A stretch of 64,000 nt of DNA from Ephydatia muelleri (lineage: Eukaryota > Porifera > Demospongiae > Spongillida > Spongillidae), in NCBI GenBank assembly GCA_013339895.1, contig JABACO010000005.1:2350950-2414949 (forward strand), written 5' to 3'. Made by a program: the position numbers and the translations under genes. Of the stretch, positions 52,740 to 63,910 are shown in pieces (the stretch's first letter is position 1; every line of letters begins with the position of its first letter). The notes below the pieces were generated by a model that saw only the letters and a list, made by a program, of their open reading frames with translations, had not been told where the DNA came from and ran no database searches.

Positions 52740-55590
52740 GGACTGCATGCGATGCAGCAAAGCTGTTGAAAATGCTGTCGCTGGCAACGGTGTCAATGCC
52801 CACTGTGCTTGCACTAAAGCGAACCGCGCGTGTACCGATTGCCTCCCGTCAAAGCACCACTGCTGTCAAAGTGCTCCAACCTCAATCACCGCATCGAATA
52901 ATGTGTCTACAGACAATGTTTCGAGCTCACAATCACCTTATCAGCATACGTCCTCATTTCCTGATTCCCAGCAGCTGCCTCTGTCACAACCATTGCCATA
53001 GCTGCCTCCCACTTCACTACCCACAAATGCAAATCACACTCATTGTTGAATCCAGCCTCAACCTAATTCAACTGTACCTCTACCATATCCGTTGGTGAAA
53101 TCACCACTTCCTTCTACACCTACATCTCCCATCCCTCCTTCACCATCTATAGTTGCCCAGCAGTTGCATGGTCAAACCCGGCTACCTGCATTAATCCTGG
53201 AGCCTAAATCACCAGGACAGGGGCCCTCTCATTCTTCCAATCCTTCATGCTCCCACTTCATCCACAACAAATTCTAGTTCTGCCCTCATCACCCTCCCTG
53301 GAGCAGGAGTCACAATCGGCCGCTTGTTGCACGTGCCACTCCTCTGGCGCCCGTTGCGTGTCATGCAAGTGCCGTCGGGAAGAGCACCTTTGTGTGAAGA
53401 ACTGCTACCCGGGGAGAAGGGGACAATGCGCTAACATTGCTCCCTCAAATGCAGTCATCCTACCTGCATCATCACCACACCAGAGGCCTTTCCTCAATCC
53501 AATAGCTCACATTCTCTCCCCAGCGAACAGGGACCATTTTCACAGCCATCCATGCCTTGGACGCCTTCGCCTCAGTCAGCCCTCTCTCACGGATGAACAG
53601 TCTTGCAATGTTATTAGGCCATTCTCTCTCTAAACCCCCTCTATGGGGGTTACCTCTAATGTTCTGATGTCTCCACACACCCCATTTCCATCAATGGTTC
53701 CCCCACTCCCTCGTCTGAGCAATGGTCCGGGCCCCTCATCTATCATAGCATTGCACCAACTGCCTTCACCACAACTGTTGTCGGCACCACCATCCCCTGC
53801 CTCTCCTCCCTTAGCATTTAGTGCTAACGATCCACTGCTGGCACAGATTCCTTCTCAGCGGTTTGAGGTCTCGTCCTCTGGCCAACATCCCCATAAGAAA
53901 TCCTGTCCAGTCCAAGGCTGCCAACAACTCATTGCTCCCACTACATGTATGTGGCGTCAGCATATGACCTTACGTGCTCAGGGTTTCTTCTCAGTGCAGC
54001 CCCCGGCCATTGCCTGCAAGAACAAGACCTGTTTGTCCTAATTGCCAGCAGCTGGTGGCTAATTCATACCATTCCTCTCACCTTTGGAAATGCTCACATG
54101 CCTCTGCAACACCTCCTATTCAGTCCCTTTTCCATGTTCAAGGGGCCGACCCTCCTGTCCCCCTGCCCACATTTGATTCTGACTGTAAACTACCTGGCTG
54201 TACAGTCCAACACATCCCTGTGAAGGACAGACTTGCATTTGCCCTTGCTTTGTGTTCTGCCTTGAGGTCTGCCTTGCATGATAACTCTGAGGATGCCTGC
54301 CTTAAGGTGTTCATGCTGCCTAAATGCCGTCTTCTCGCCCCAAAGCATGGAGGCCGCCATCACAAGCCTGTGCCTATCAATCATCTATGCGCCCAATGGT
54401 CCAAAGGTGAGTTCAGTGCACTATGGAATCGAACATTCAATCATCATTCCTCTGGTCCCCACCCCACCCCTAACCACAAATATTCAGCAGTTCAGACAGC
54501 AGACTCTCTTGCTAAGGGAGGGACTCCTCTCTAAGGCCTGTCAGGTTCTAACTTCCTTGGGCCTGGCCCTCAACAACAATACCACATGGAATCTCCTGGT
54601 CTCAATGCATCTTGAAGGCACCCCCCCTCCCCAACTTCTCCCACAGCCTTGCCTTCCACCAGACTTTGATATCATGGCCCTTTTGCACTCCTTCCCGAAG
54701 GACACAGCATGTGGCCCCTCGGGTCTTCGCATACAGCACCTGATAGAAGCATCAGAAGTTTCCCTTCAGTTCCCGATCTGTGCAGTGCTTCGGGTTGTGG
54801 TCAACTTACTTATCTCTAGCAAGGTTCCTGTACAAGTCGCTAGGTTTCTTGCAGGGGGTAACCTGGTGGCCTTGGAAAAGAACAAACCCAACTTCCCCCC
54901 AGACATCTGGCTCATTGCAGTTGGAGAAGCCATTAGGCATCTGGCTGGGAAATGCCTATGCGTGATCCCCAAGGGAAAAGCTCATGACTTTCTGGCTCCT
55001 CTTCAGCTTGGGGTAGCTTGTCCTGCAGGTGCAGAGAAGATAATTCATGGTCTGAGAGGCTGTGTGGATGAACATTGGCATGATGCAGATTTTGCAGTCC
55101 TGAAGATTGACTTACACAATGCTTTCAATCAGATATCCAGACAGGCTGTCCTCGATGCCTGTGGCCTTCACTTTCCGGAACTACTTCCATGGTCCTCATG
55201 GTGCTACAGTCAGCATCCTGCCTTGTGGCACCCTTTGGGTACTATTCCACAGAAATAGGTGTTCAACAAGGCGATCCCCTAGGTCCCCTTCTTTTTTGTC
55301 TAGTGTTGCAACAGGTAGTCTCAGCAAAGGCAGAGAATATTGACTGTGCATCCCTATTGCCCTATTGTGGCCATTACTCGTGTTCTCGCCATTATCCAAG
55401 ACCGTGGACCACCACTTGGCCTTTGCATCAACATCACCAAGTGTGAATTATTCAGTTTAAGTGAACTCAGTACCTTCCCAGATGAGATGAAGCGATCAAT
55501 TGTGCCCCACTTTGAGATCCTGGGGACTCCGATAGATGATCTAGTGTTGTGCGCAAAGTTTGTGGCCCAGAAGCAGTCAGAGGCTTCCAC
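52740..55590 (+). pseudogene. Non-LTR retrotransposon (R2-like type), broken, with YxDD block missing
   Basis: Plus strand, several frames. N-terminal Cys-rich blocks: CMRCSKAVENAVAGNG ... CACTKANRACTDC (52,744-52,865) and CCTCHSSGARCVSCKCRREE ... CANI (53,300-53,450). Two C2H2-type fingers: CPVQGCQQLIAPTTCMWRQH (about 53,905) and CPNCQQLVANSYHSSHLWKC (about 54,035). Reverse transcriptase from about 54,640: GPSGLRIQHLIEASEV, VARFLAGGNLVALEKNK, FAVLKIDLHNAFNQIS (motif A), GVQQGDPLGPLLFCLVLQ (motif B), then directly GPPLGLCINITKCELFS and VPHFEILGTPIDDLV. The YxDD motif C expected between these is absent, so the enzyme is dead. The DNA-binding and endonuclease C-terminus is not here but matching scraps lie at 37.4, 59.1 and 62.5 kb. 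N-terminal fingers plus a C-terminal restriction-like nuclease suggest the R2-like lineage. Confidence 0.85.
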
Positions 55591-55930
55591 AGAAGGTGAC
55601 ATGTCCTATGAGAGTACAGAAGGTGACATGTCCTATGAGAGTACAGAAGGTGGCATGTCCTATGAGAGTACAGAAGGTGACATGTCCTATGAGAGTACAG
55701 AAGGTGGCATGTCCTATGAGAGTACAGAAGGTGGCATGTCCTATGAGAGTACAGAAGGTGGCATGTCCTATGAGAGTACAGAAGGTGGCATGTCCTATGA
55801 GAGTACAGAAGGTGACATGTCCTATGAGAGTACAGAAGGTGGCATGTCCTATGAGAGTACAGAAGGTGGCATGTCCTATGAGAGTACAGAAGGTGGCATG
55901 TCCTATGAGAGTACAGAAGGTGGCATGTGG
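55585..55930. repeat. 27-bp minisatellite, about 13 units, in frame (ESTEGGMSY)
   Basis: Unit GAGAGTACAGAAGGTGGCAT GTCCTAT with G/A variation in one codon (GGM or GDM). 27 bp keeps the reading frame, giving a nonapeptide repeat fused to the dead reverse-transcriptase frame (stop at 55,982). The last unit ends in W instead of SY. The opposite strand is also open. Confidence 0.95.
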
Positions 55931-55935
55931 TCTGA

Positions 55936-56635
55936 GGGCATAATTTTAGGTGGAAGAAAGTTTCATATGAAAGTGGTGACATGATATTCAAATTTGTATT
56001 CTTTCAGGTTCTTCTCTCCAAATGTACTAAGCACTCCCTTGAGCTCTACGCAGGGGCTCACTGGTGTTAGAGGCAACAGCTCCTTAGACTAACATGTTTA
56101 ACACTGCAATGTTCAGTAAAGCTGGCTGCAGATGTTTAAAGGTGGATAGCACAAAAGAAAGTGACCTTGAATGAAGCATATATAGGCTGAAATGTAGGTT
56201 TTAGTACTGCCTACATGTAAATGTATAATCACAATGTTCATTTTTAAAAATAAATTTATAATAGCATATTCTCATCCTCAAATAAGTATCACTCCTTTGT
56301 TCACCAGCATGCAAATTACATCGTACATAGAATATTCAGGATACTAGTGGCATTTGAGTGAGAAGGCTCAGCTGTGGTGAACACAACTGTCTCTAATGCA
56401 GACACACTTGCAGCAGCCTCAATATTGGGGAACACCTAAGCTGTTTCTCTTTCACTCATTTAAGTTTTGCTGTGGCATTTTCTTGACAGGATGAGATTTG
56501 TATTGCAAGGTTGCCATCATGTTCATCATCACACTCACCATGACAGCAGATTGGGGCTATGCATGGACTGGTAATTGAGTGTACAGACAATTTGTGTCAT
56601 GAGTCTATTTCTCAGGCTGAACAATCCTAAGAAAA
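55936..56635. other. No gene seen
   Basis: Unique sequence. Confidence 0.5.
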
Positions 56636-57000
56636 AGCTTTGCCAAATCTAGTGTGTAATATCTTGCCACAAGTGTTCCAGTTTTACTAGACCACCATTC
56701 AACATGCTTGTTGCAGGCTTTCACCCTTCTAACTTGTACAGGTTGAAGGGTTTGTAAAAAGTGTTCCCCCCCACAAGTAATAAAGTGTTACGCCCCTAGG
56801 CACTTGAGCTCATATGCCTTATTGGGGAGTGCTTTTTACAAACCATTCAACCTGTACAAAGTTAGAAGAGGGACATGCCTGCAATTATAAATGGCACAAG
56901 CATGTTGAATGGTGCTCTAGAGAAAGTTACTGTAACACTTGCGGAAAGATATTACACATGAATTTGGAACAAATCTTGGCAAGACTTGGCAAACATTATT
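56636..57000. repeat. Imperfect inverted repeat, arms about 150 bp
   Basis: TTCTAACTTGTACAGGTTGA / TCAACCTGTACAAAGTTAGA and CCATTCAACATGCTTG / CAAGCATGTTGAATGG pair across a centre near 56,790, with AATATCTTGCC / GGAAAGATATT further out. The arms have several differences. A plus frame across the right arm (CNYKWHKHVEWCSRESYCNT) has spaced Cys/His but I cannot place it. Confidence 0.7.
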
Positions 57001-57152
57001 TTTAGGAAAGGTAGCTTTTATGGCTGATGGATTGCACACATTACAGGAATTAGTCAACCATTTTATACACTTATGGTAATATTACATACAAAATGACTCA
57101 CACATATTTTACAAAGCCTAAACGCATAATCCAATCTTTATTCAAGATTGCT

Positions 57153-57502
57153 TTATGAAACATGTGATCCATATGCAGTGTTTGTATTCATCTCCATAGC
57201 ATCTCCCTTCCTCCTCTTATTAGTGCCCACCTCATCATACACAGTGGATGAAACATGTGATCCATATGCAGTGTTTGCATCCATCTCCATGGCATCTCCC
57301 TTCATCTTCTTATTAGTGCCCACATCATGCACAGTAGCAGGTGAATCTGGCTTGTGTGTTGGTTCTTTGGATCTTCTTGAAATGTAGCTAAGAACATAAG
57401 CCACCAACACTCCCATAGAGAAGGACACCACAAAGGTGACAGAGACTGACACACCAACAGCTGTACCAATGGATGAACCAACTGCAGTGATGCAAGGGCC
57501 AG
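57153..57502 (-). CDS. Ig/FN3 receptor, last exon: transmembrane segment and cytoplasmic tail
   Basis: Minus strand. Acceptor GGCAG at 57,503-57,507; phase 1; stop TAA at 57,153. Encodes GPCITAVGSSIGTAVGVSVS running into a hydrophobic span (VTFVVSFSMGVLVAYVLSYI), then basic stop-transfer RRSK. The roughly 60-residue cytoplasmic tail contains a duplicated block, GDAMEMDANTAYGSHVS and GDAMEMNTNTAYGSHVS, about 28 residues apart, with STVYDEV between them: T-x-Y-x-x-V, an ITIM-like tyrosine motif that could recruit SH2 proteins (inference). The duplication is visible in the DNA (57,163-57,195 against 57,247-57,279). Joins in frame and phase to the FN3 exon at 61.7-62.0 kb. Confidence 0.85.
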
Positions 57503-59089
57503 CTGCCAGTACACAAGAGCTTAATACATTGAGAACAATACATTTCGTAATGTATACAGCCACTAAGGTCACTCATGCTAATCTTGTGAACATCTTAAGT
57601 ACAAATTTGAATTAGCTATACACCTGACTGGAGATGAATCAGCAGTGTTGTGCTCCAGCTGCACATTATGAAGAGGGTAGAGTTATAGTGTGAACTGAGT
57701 GGTCATTGATGTATATGATAGACTTAAAATCAGGGTCCAGTGCTTCCTGGGTAAACCCTCAAAAGCATCATGTACAAAGCATGTGCCAGTAGTACTATTA
57801 AAAGCATTTATATGCTTGAAATACAAATATATGTAATACATAATCTGCACCCTTGTGATGCTTTTTCGCATTTTCCAGGACAAGCAAAAGAAAAGTTACT
57901 CTCGCATTGAAATGTATGGCTAATTACTCAATGCCTTGGGTACAAGTGACTTTATGACGGATGCCTAATGATCTTTTGATAGAGACTCTTTGCAGTCCAC
58001 AGCTAATCAAAATTGGGAAAACTTGAACCAAGAAGTGTGATTCTGCTGGACACGGTCCCCTGTTCATGTAGTAATTCCAATTATCAAAATGTGCTGCATC
58101 TCAAATGTCTATTTGTACCATGCCCCACCCCACCCTCATACGTAGTACAGATTGCATCCTGCCCCACCTCCACCTACATGTTGTGGTGGATGGAGTGGGT
58201 GTAGTTGTTGATGGTAGTGATGGTAGTGATGTTGGTCCATTACCTACAGTAGACACATGTGCAGTGAAACTACATCCACATGTTATACATATGCAATTGA
58301 TACAACCAGTTTCCATCCACATGCTTGCATATTCGTTTACACGCGCATGTAGAGTATGTCAATAATTGTTGCCAATAGGTCTATGGTATGCACAAAACTT
58401 CATCCTTCAATAATAGTATCCTTCAAACGGTTTTCAAACTTGTTTTGCATGAGATATTCGAGTTGTACAAATGTATTTTTTGGTTACAGTTATTGTTTCC
58501 AGACATTTGCATAGTCATTTTGATGCTATTTGACGAAACACATGATTTTGAAGTGTGTGGGTTATTCTATATTAAAACGACAACAGAGTACAAAGCAGTG
58601 TACACAAATAGATTTCCTTGTACAGAAACAGTCTTCCACCAGGTAGAAAACATGTTTACTTCTTGCAGTGATAAAAATACATCCAAAAATGTGCACTTTT
58701 ATATTTGACGTATGTAAATTAGATGTTAAATCACACAAATTAAAACATACGTGCAATACATATATCAGTATGCATTACAACATACTGAGTTTACAAATGC
58801 AAATGAATGTAAACTTTTAAACAACTATAATTCAGTCCTAAAACAGCTAGCTATTAGTTAGCCTTTAAATATTTGCTCATGAGTTCAGTGAGAGTGTTGA
58901 GTTAGTTATTACTTAACTGATTTGCTTTCACCAATACTATTAAGGTTGTAACTAGTTGTAATAAACATTTACATACGCAAAATATAAGACTTCTAGAACA
59001 TGAACAACAACAAAAAAAAAAGGAAAGTTAAAAAACCATGTGTTAGATCCCTTTTAACTGCAATGATATTATACATATTATAATCCTGA
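57503..59089. other. Intron of the receptor gene, 3' part, no gene
   Basis: Unique A/T-rich sequence; frames on either strand are short and unrecognised. Confidence 0.55.
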
Positions 59090-59560
59090 CCAATTCCAAG
59101 TGGCCATCAAGTGGTGGCTTGGTCTTGACACATCAGAGGGATCACTGTGCTCCTTATATCCAGACACTGTGCTTGATCCATTAGACCATCATGCCTCCAC
59201 ATGTAAGCGTGGGGGTGATGCTGTGTTTCGCCACAATAGACTTCGCGATGTTGTAGTGGAGTCGTGTAGGTTGGCCCACCTGAGTGTTAAAGTTGAGGCC
59301 GGAAATAACCTAACACCAGACCACAGTCATACAAGACCAGCTGATGTCCTTATCCAGAACTGGTCCAGAGGCAGGCCAGCAGCCTTCGACATCTGTGTGA
59401 CCTCACCGCTTAATACACTTACTTTGTCAGATACAGGGGTTTGTGCAGGTGCCACAGCCCAGGCTGGAGAGGTCAGGAAGCACTCAGCTAATGATGAAAA
59501 ATGTGGAGATCTGGGTTGGTTTTGTGTCCCCCTGGTGTCTGAAACATATGGAGCATGATG
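59090..59560 (+). pseudogene. Retrotransposon C-terminal fragment: zinc finger and restriction-like endonuclease
   Basis: Plus strand, opposite to the host gene and inside its intron. Reads VAIKWWLGLDTSEGS ... LDPLDHHASTCKRGGD, RHNRLRDVVVESC, then HSHTRPADVLIQNWSRGRPA and AFDICVTSPLN, then RKHSANDEKCGDLGWFCVPL and SETYGA. The CCHC-like finger followed by R-P-A-D ... x-D matches the restriction-like endonuclease that follows the reverse transcriptase in R2-type elements. Frame intact for about 150 codons, truncated at both ends. Same family as the scraps at 37.4 and 62.5 kb. Confidence 0.85.
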
Positions 59561-60740
59561 ACCTGAGGCCAAGGCCTGTTTCTCCCAGCTGGCTTCGAGG
59601 CTTTCCATCAGGCTTCAAAAGCCCAAATCAGTCATTCTACATGAACTATAAGGTCGCTTAAACACATGTCTCATTCGTTGTGTTGCTACGGCCATATTAA
59701 GTAAGATCCAGTCATCGTAACTTTTTCCTATGTTTATTCTTGGTGTAATTTCGTATAAATGTATTGAATTCATTCATATTATAAATAAAACAGAAGAGGG
59801 AGCAGACCAAATAAAAATCTAAACTACACTTAATAACCAAAGCAAAGGATCAAATGCAAGTATGTCTATACCATCATGTTGAGACACTTATACTGATTGG
59901 ATAGGGTATAAAGTAATGTTATTGGTGCCTGCTATGTGTATACTAATGGCATGGCAATACCTGAACACAGGTAATTGCATTCATAGCCTACAGCCATTGC
60001 TGAACCCATGCATAGTGTGTAGCATGCAGATGTGCACCATAAAGACAATAAGTACAACTACATGCATCATTTGTGAATGTGCATCAGCCCCTATGCTTGG
60101 ATGGTTTGCACTTTATATGGTGTACATTAGCCCTAGTGCTGAGTGATGGATAATTATGTACATTTAGGGCTTGAGCAAGGTTAAAGATAGAATTATTAGT
60201 TTGTTCAACAAAGGTCAAATTGTATTTAATAGTGAGTGAGACCTGCATTACTTTTAGGATAACTTTACCATATGAAGAATAAACGGCTTTTGAGATTGTG
60301 TTACAGGGTTAAACCCTTTCAGTTTCACAAACTAGACCAGATAGTTTTATTAATTGACGCCAAACCAACACATTTGATCATCGCAATCAGTGGCTCAATT
60401 GGCACGGAATGACCCGATATTGCATGAGAACACCATCATAGAGTATGTACAGTATAAGTTATTACATATTTGTACCAGACATTGCATATAATGGTCACTA
60501 ATCCCTAGCTACACAGCAAATAAACATCTGGTCAGCTGTTGTCACATCTGACCAGCCAATGAACACATATCAGTAATTTAATATAAGCGCAGACAATCAA
60601 CATTGAGTAGTGAAGCCCTAAAACACAAAAACACATGGAACCTACCTGTTGATGGTGGTGATGATGTAATCACATCAACTGTTAACAGAAAACAGCAAAG
60701 TGGTCAAGAACATGCATTGTTTAGTACTTATGTACATGTC
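59561..60740. other. Receptor intron, no gene
   Basis: No supported feature. Confidence 0.5.
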
Positions 60741-60742
60741 AA

Positions 60743-61358
60743 AGAGAAGGTCTCATTCCCCAAAACTGTTAAGCAGCTCTGGCTAGCTACGGTAAGCACT
60801 GCATTTTTTTATGAAAGATGCTTGGGGTTGGGGGTGCGGGGTTGGGGGTGCAGGTTTGGGGGGTGCAGGGTTGGGGGTGCAGGGTTGGGGGTACAGGGTT
60901 GGGGGTGCAGGGTTGGGGGTGCAGGGTTGGGGGTGCAGGGTTGGGGGTGCAGGGTCGGGGTGCAGGGTTGGGGGTGCAGGGTTGGTGGTTCAGGGTTGGG
61001 GGTGCAGGGTTGGGGGTGCAGGGTTGGGGGTGCAGGGTTGGGGGTACAGGGTTGGGGGTGCAGGGTTGGGGGTGCAGGGTTGGGGGTGCAGGGTTGGGGG
61101 TGCAGGGTTGGGGGTGCAGGGTTGGTGGTTCAGGGTTGGGGGTGCAGGGTTGGGGGTGCAGGGTTGGGGGTGCAGGGTTGGGGTGCAGGGTTGGGGGTGC
61201 AGGGTCAATCGCACCCGTCTCAACTGTCACCCATTTTACAATCTTTGTGAGGCTGCCTTCGGCACCATACTGAACACAACCCGCGCCATACTATCCTTGT
61301 CTTGTGACATCATGGAAGGTCTCTTTCCCCAGGACTGCTAAGCAGCTCTGGCTAGCTA
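60743..61358. repeat. Direct repeat of about 45 bp flanking a G-rich minisatellite
   Basis: AAGGTCTCATTCCCC ... TTAAGCAGCTCTGGCTAGCTA at 60,746-60,790 recurs as AAGGTCTCTTTCCCC ... CTAAGCAGCTCTGGCTAGCTA at about 61,316-61,358. Confidence 0.85.
60820..61205. repeat. 14-bp minisatellite GGGTTGGGGGTGCA, about 27 units
   Basis: Highly regular, with rare GGGTACA, GGTGGTTCA and 13-bp variants; a higher-order pattern is visible because the GGTGGTTCA variant recurs about 154 bp apart (60,985 and 61,122). Plus strand is G-rich with runs of 3 and 5 G, suited to G-quadruplexes. Located in the receptor intron. All three frames per strand are open, so no protein is inferred. Confidence 0.95.
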
Positions 61359-61698
61359 GTGACATCATGGATGGCTCCACCTTGGAAGGCATTTTAATCT
61401 GTGCCTCAATCCTTAGGACTCAAGTATTGACACTATCAATATACTGCTTATCATCACTTGCATGAATCAAAGTTATATATATGTACCTCTGTATAAGAGA
61501 GTATAAAGAAAGCAGAACTTATTAAACCATGTGATAACATTACAAAAAGCAGCCACTTAGCCTTGAAGACTAAATATCCCTAAATTAGCTAAACCCATAT
61601 GAGCAAACACAAAAATAAGCTATTATACATTTTAACTCAACCTGCCTACAAGGACCATATCACGTGCACATTTAAAATCTTCAGCACTTAGTACTCAC
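61206..61698. other. Receptor intron, 5' part, no gene
   Basis: Ends at the splice donor of the FN3 exon. Confidence 0.55.
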
Positions 61699-61968
61699 AT
61701 TGTTTAGTCCTAGTAGTCATTGTTGCATGACTACTGCTCCCAGCACAGTTGATGGCCACCACTGAGACAGTGTAGACTGTGTTATTGGCCAGTCCAGTGA
61801 ATGTGTAATGTGGTGCTCTGATGGATGGGATGGGGACCAGTGTGTTGACACTGTCATTGATACTGACATTGTAGCTGGTAGCAGTGGGAACAGATGTCCA
61901 GGTCACTGTTAGTTGGTCTGAATAGGTGCTGATCAGTAGTGATGTAATGGTTGGAGCACTTGGAGGAG
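61699..61968 (-). CDS. Ig/FN3 receptor, fibronectin type III exon
   Basis: Minus strand, 270 bp, phase 1 at both ends: acceptor TTTTTAG before CTCCTCC and donor CAAT|GTGAGT. Encodes PPSAPTITSLL, then QLTVTWTSVPTATSYNVSI, and TFTGLANNTVYTVSVVAINC AGSSS in order: the Trp of strand B, the Tyr of strand C, the T-x-Y-x-V-x-V-x-A core of strand F and the G-S of the FG loop are all present, giving one complete FN3 domain of about 90 residues. Extracellular adhesion or ligand-binding role inferred. Donor phase matches the TM exon at 57.5 kb and the Ig-like exon upstream, so the three join without frame change. Confidence 0.93.
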
Positions 61969-62487
61969 CTAAAAAGATATTATGTTTTATCATTAACTTG
62001 TACTGCTGGCATGCACCCGCCCACTACCTCCTCCCCAGACAATCAAGCTAAGAAGTCTAAGGTGGAGGATCTTGACATGATTCCTCTGATACCTGTTCTA
62101 GCCAGAGCAAGGTTCAGCCAACCATGCAGCTCAAAGAATACCTTTGATTTATTGGATAGCAAGAAGTGGAAAACACTCCTGGGTTGTTTATCCCAAACTC
62201 CATAAGATTTGACAGAGAGTGGTACACATGATCATCACAACTCAGAGCACTTCTGGTCATTGGTTGCATGCTTTCACATCTCAGCACAGCCTTGTCAAGC
62301 TGCACCAGCTGTGAACACCCTTTAGATTAAGTGGTGTATAAAGACAGTCAGGTCCTGAGCAGAAGGCTTCCCGTGCTCCTGACAAAACTAGAAGTCATCT
62401 GTCTCACTTGATGACTTCTCAGTTCCAGAGCTCCTCTCTGGCCAACACAGCCAGATTGCTTTCAATCTCGTTTCCACATGCAGCCAC
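61969..62487. other. Receptor intron, no gene
   Basis: No supported feature. Confidence 0.5.
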
Positions 62488-62910
62488 ATGGATTTAACTC
62501 ACTCCTTTCCTAAAACTAGGCTTCATCTGGATCTGAATGGCCATCAAGTGGTGGCTTGGTATGGACACCTTACATCACCTCATTGGTACTCTCTCCACCT
62601 CCAGATGTGCCCTGTGCAAGACGTCAGTGCTCTAGACCCTCTCAGACACCACACTCCAGCATGCAATGATGTTGTAGACAGACATAACCACCTGAAGGAT
62701 ATAGTGTTACTGTTGGAGACATGCCATCAAGCATGCACAGATGCTCGGCTACAGGCTGGTAGTGGTCTTGGCCACACCATCAGCTGTACACGCCCGGCTG
62801 ACATCCTCGTGATGGTCTGGTTCCATGGCTTGCCTGCTGCCTTTGACCTGACAGTGACCTCAGCACTTAGCCCCGCCCCTACTGGGTGTCAGGACAGGCT
62901 CTGCTGCTGA
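62488..62910 (+). pseudogene. Second retrotransposon C-terminal fragment, more diverged
   Basis: Plus strand inside the upstream intron. LNGHQVVAWYGHLTSPHW aligns at DNA level with the start of the 59.1-kb fragment (GGCCATCAAGTGGTGGCTTG in both, different frame), then ALDPLRHHTPACND, DRHNHLKDIVLLLETC, CTRPADILVMVWFHGLPAAF and DLTVTSALSP. The finger and R-P-A-D...D motif are recognisable, frame already damaged at both ends. Older copy of the same family. Confidence 0.8.
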
Positions 62911-63535
62911 GCTCAGTACACCAATGGTGCCAAATGCTCTGGGCTAATGTGGATATGTGTTGCTTACATGGTACAATCCTATGGAGCTTGGGGTAGGAAG
63001 GCACAAGACTCACTAACTCATCTGTCATCACATCTGGCTATTTAAATGACAGACAACAAAGCTAAGATGCTCTCCAGCCTCTATGATCACCTCAATCTCA
63101 CATTAGTGCAGTTGAATACCAGGGCCCTGTTGACAAGGCTAGGCCACTAATCACTGGATGCACAAACATTTGTTTGGTTGTGCCATTATTATGACTGCAA
63201 TGTTTACTACGGAGGTAGCGGTTCAATTTGAAATGAGTTGTGCTCATTTCAAATATCCTGAATAGTGCTTTGATTGGGATCATGTGCAATGATATGAACA
63301 CTGCAAATTACAGTGCACATCATCACAAACGAATGCCACTTCAATAACTTACAAATTGCATGTCATTTGACGATAATTAACCATGGTGATTTACAGTCAA
63401 TCTGCTATATTTTAACCCTTTATAACCCAAAGGAAAAGATTGCTCTACAAGTACAAGCATGTACAAGGATCTAATACAATGCCACGAGATTACTAAAATC
63501 ATATACATGTACCCTATAGTGTAGGAGTAACTAAC
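62911..63535. other. Receptor intron, no gene
   Basis: Continuation of the 3' decay of the retrotransposon fragment to about 63,050, then unique sequence. Confidence 0.5.
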
Positions 63536-63910
63536 CTGTTATGTTTATATTTCCAGTACCAATCAAAGTCCCTGGTGCTCCAGAGCTTACATCTCTACAC
63601 TCAATTGTCAATCCATTCAAGGCCTGGTTTGCTGTTATGGTGAGTGTGGATGATGGACATGCTGAACCAGCCTGACTGGGACTGTTGGTAGCAGCACTGA
63701 GGTATGACCCACACGTACCACTGGATGATGATAATGAACATGGAGCCAGTTGTGTCAGGCTAATGACGTTAAAGTTGTTTGGACACAGATTCAATGTAGT
63801 GAAGTTCCATCGGGTTGTTGTTCCACCACTAGCACAGGTACATTTGGTAATGGTCCCAGGGCAGAGAGGTTGAGTAATGTTGGAGTCACAGGAGAGGCTC
63901 TGGGCATCAC
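63536..63910 (-). CDS. Ig/FN3 receptor, Cys-rich Ig-like exon (gene continues beyond the window)
   Basis: Minus strand, 375 bp, phase 1 at both ends: acceptor TTCAACAG before GTGATGCC, donor ACAG|GTTAG. Encodes about 125 residues beginning GDAQSLSCDSNITQPLC, with CTCASGGTTTRWNF, TCGSYLSAATNSPSQAGSAC and TITANQALNGLTIEC: about nine Cys, a Trp in the C-strand position and the N-G-L-x-I-x-C end typical of the Cys-rich Ig-like modules seen in sponge receptors. Three N-x-T/S sequons (NIT, NFT, NIT). Upstream exons, including the signal peptide, lie past 64,000. The Ig assignment is by pattern and less certain than the FN3 call. Confidence 0.8.

Noticed and set aside
55585..55930. CRISPR-like array (27-bp units)
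   Set aside because: Units are contiguous with no unique spacers and lie in animal DNA; it is a minisatellite.
60603..61250. Gly/Val/Trp-rich protein over the 14-bp minisatellite
   Set aside because: All frames are open through the repeat; the non-repeat N-terminal 70 codons have no recognised domain.
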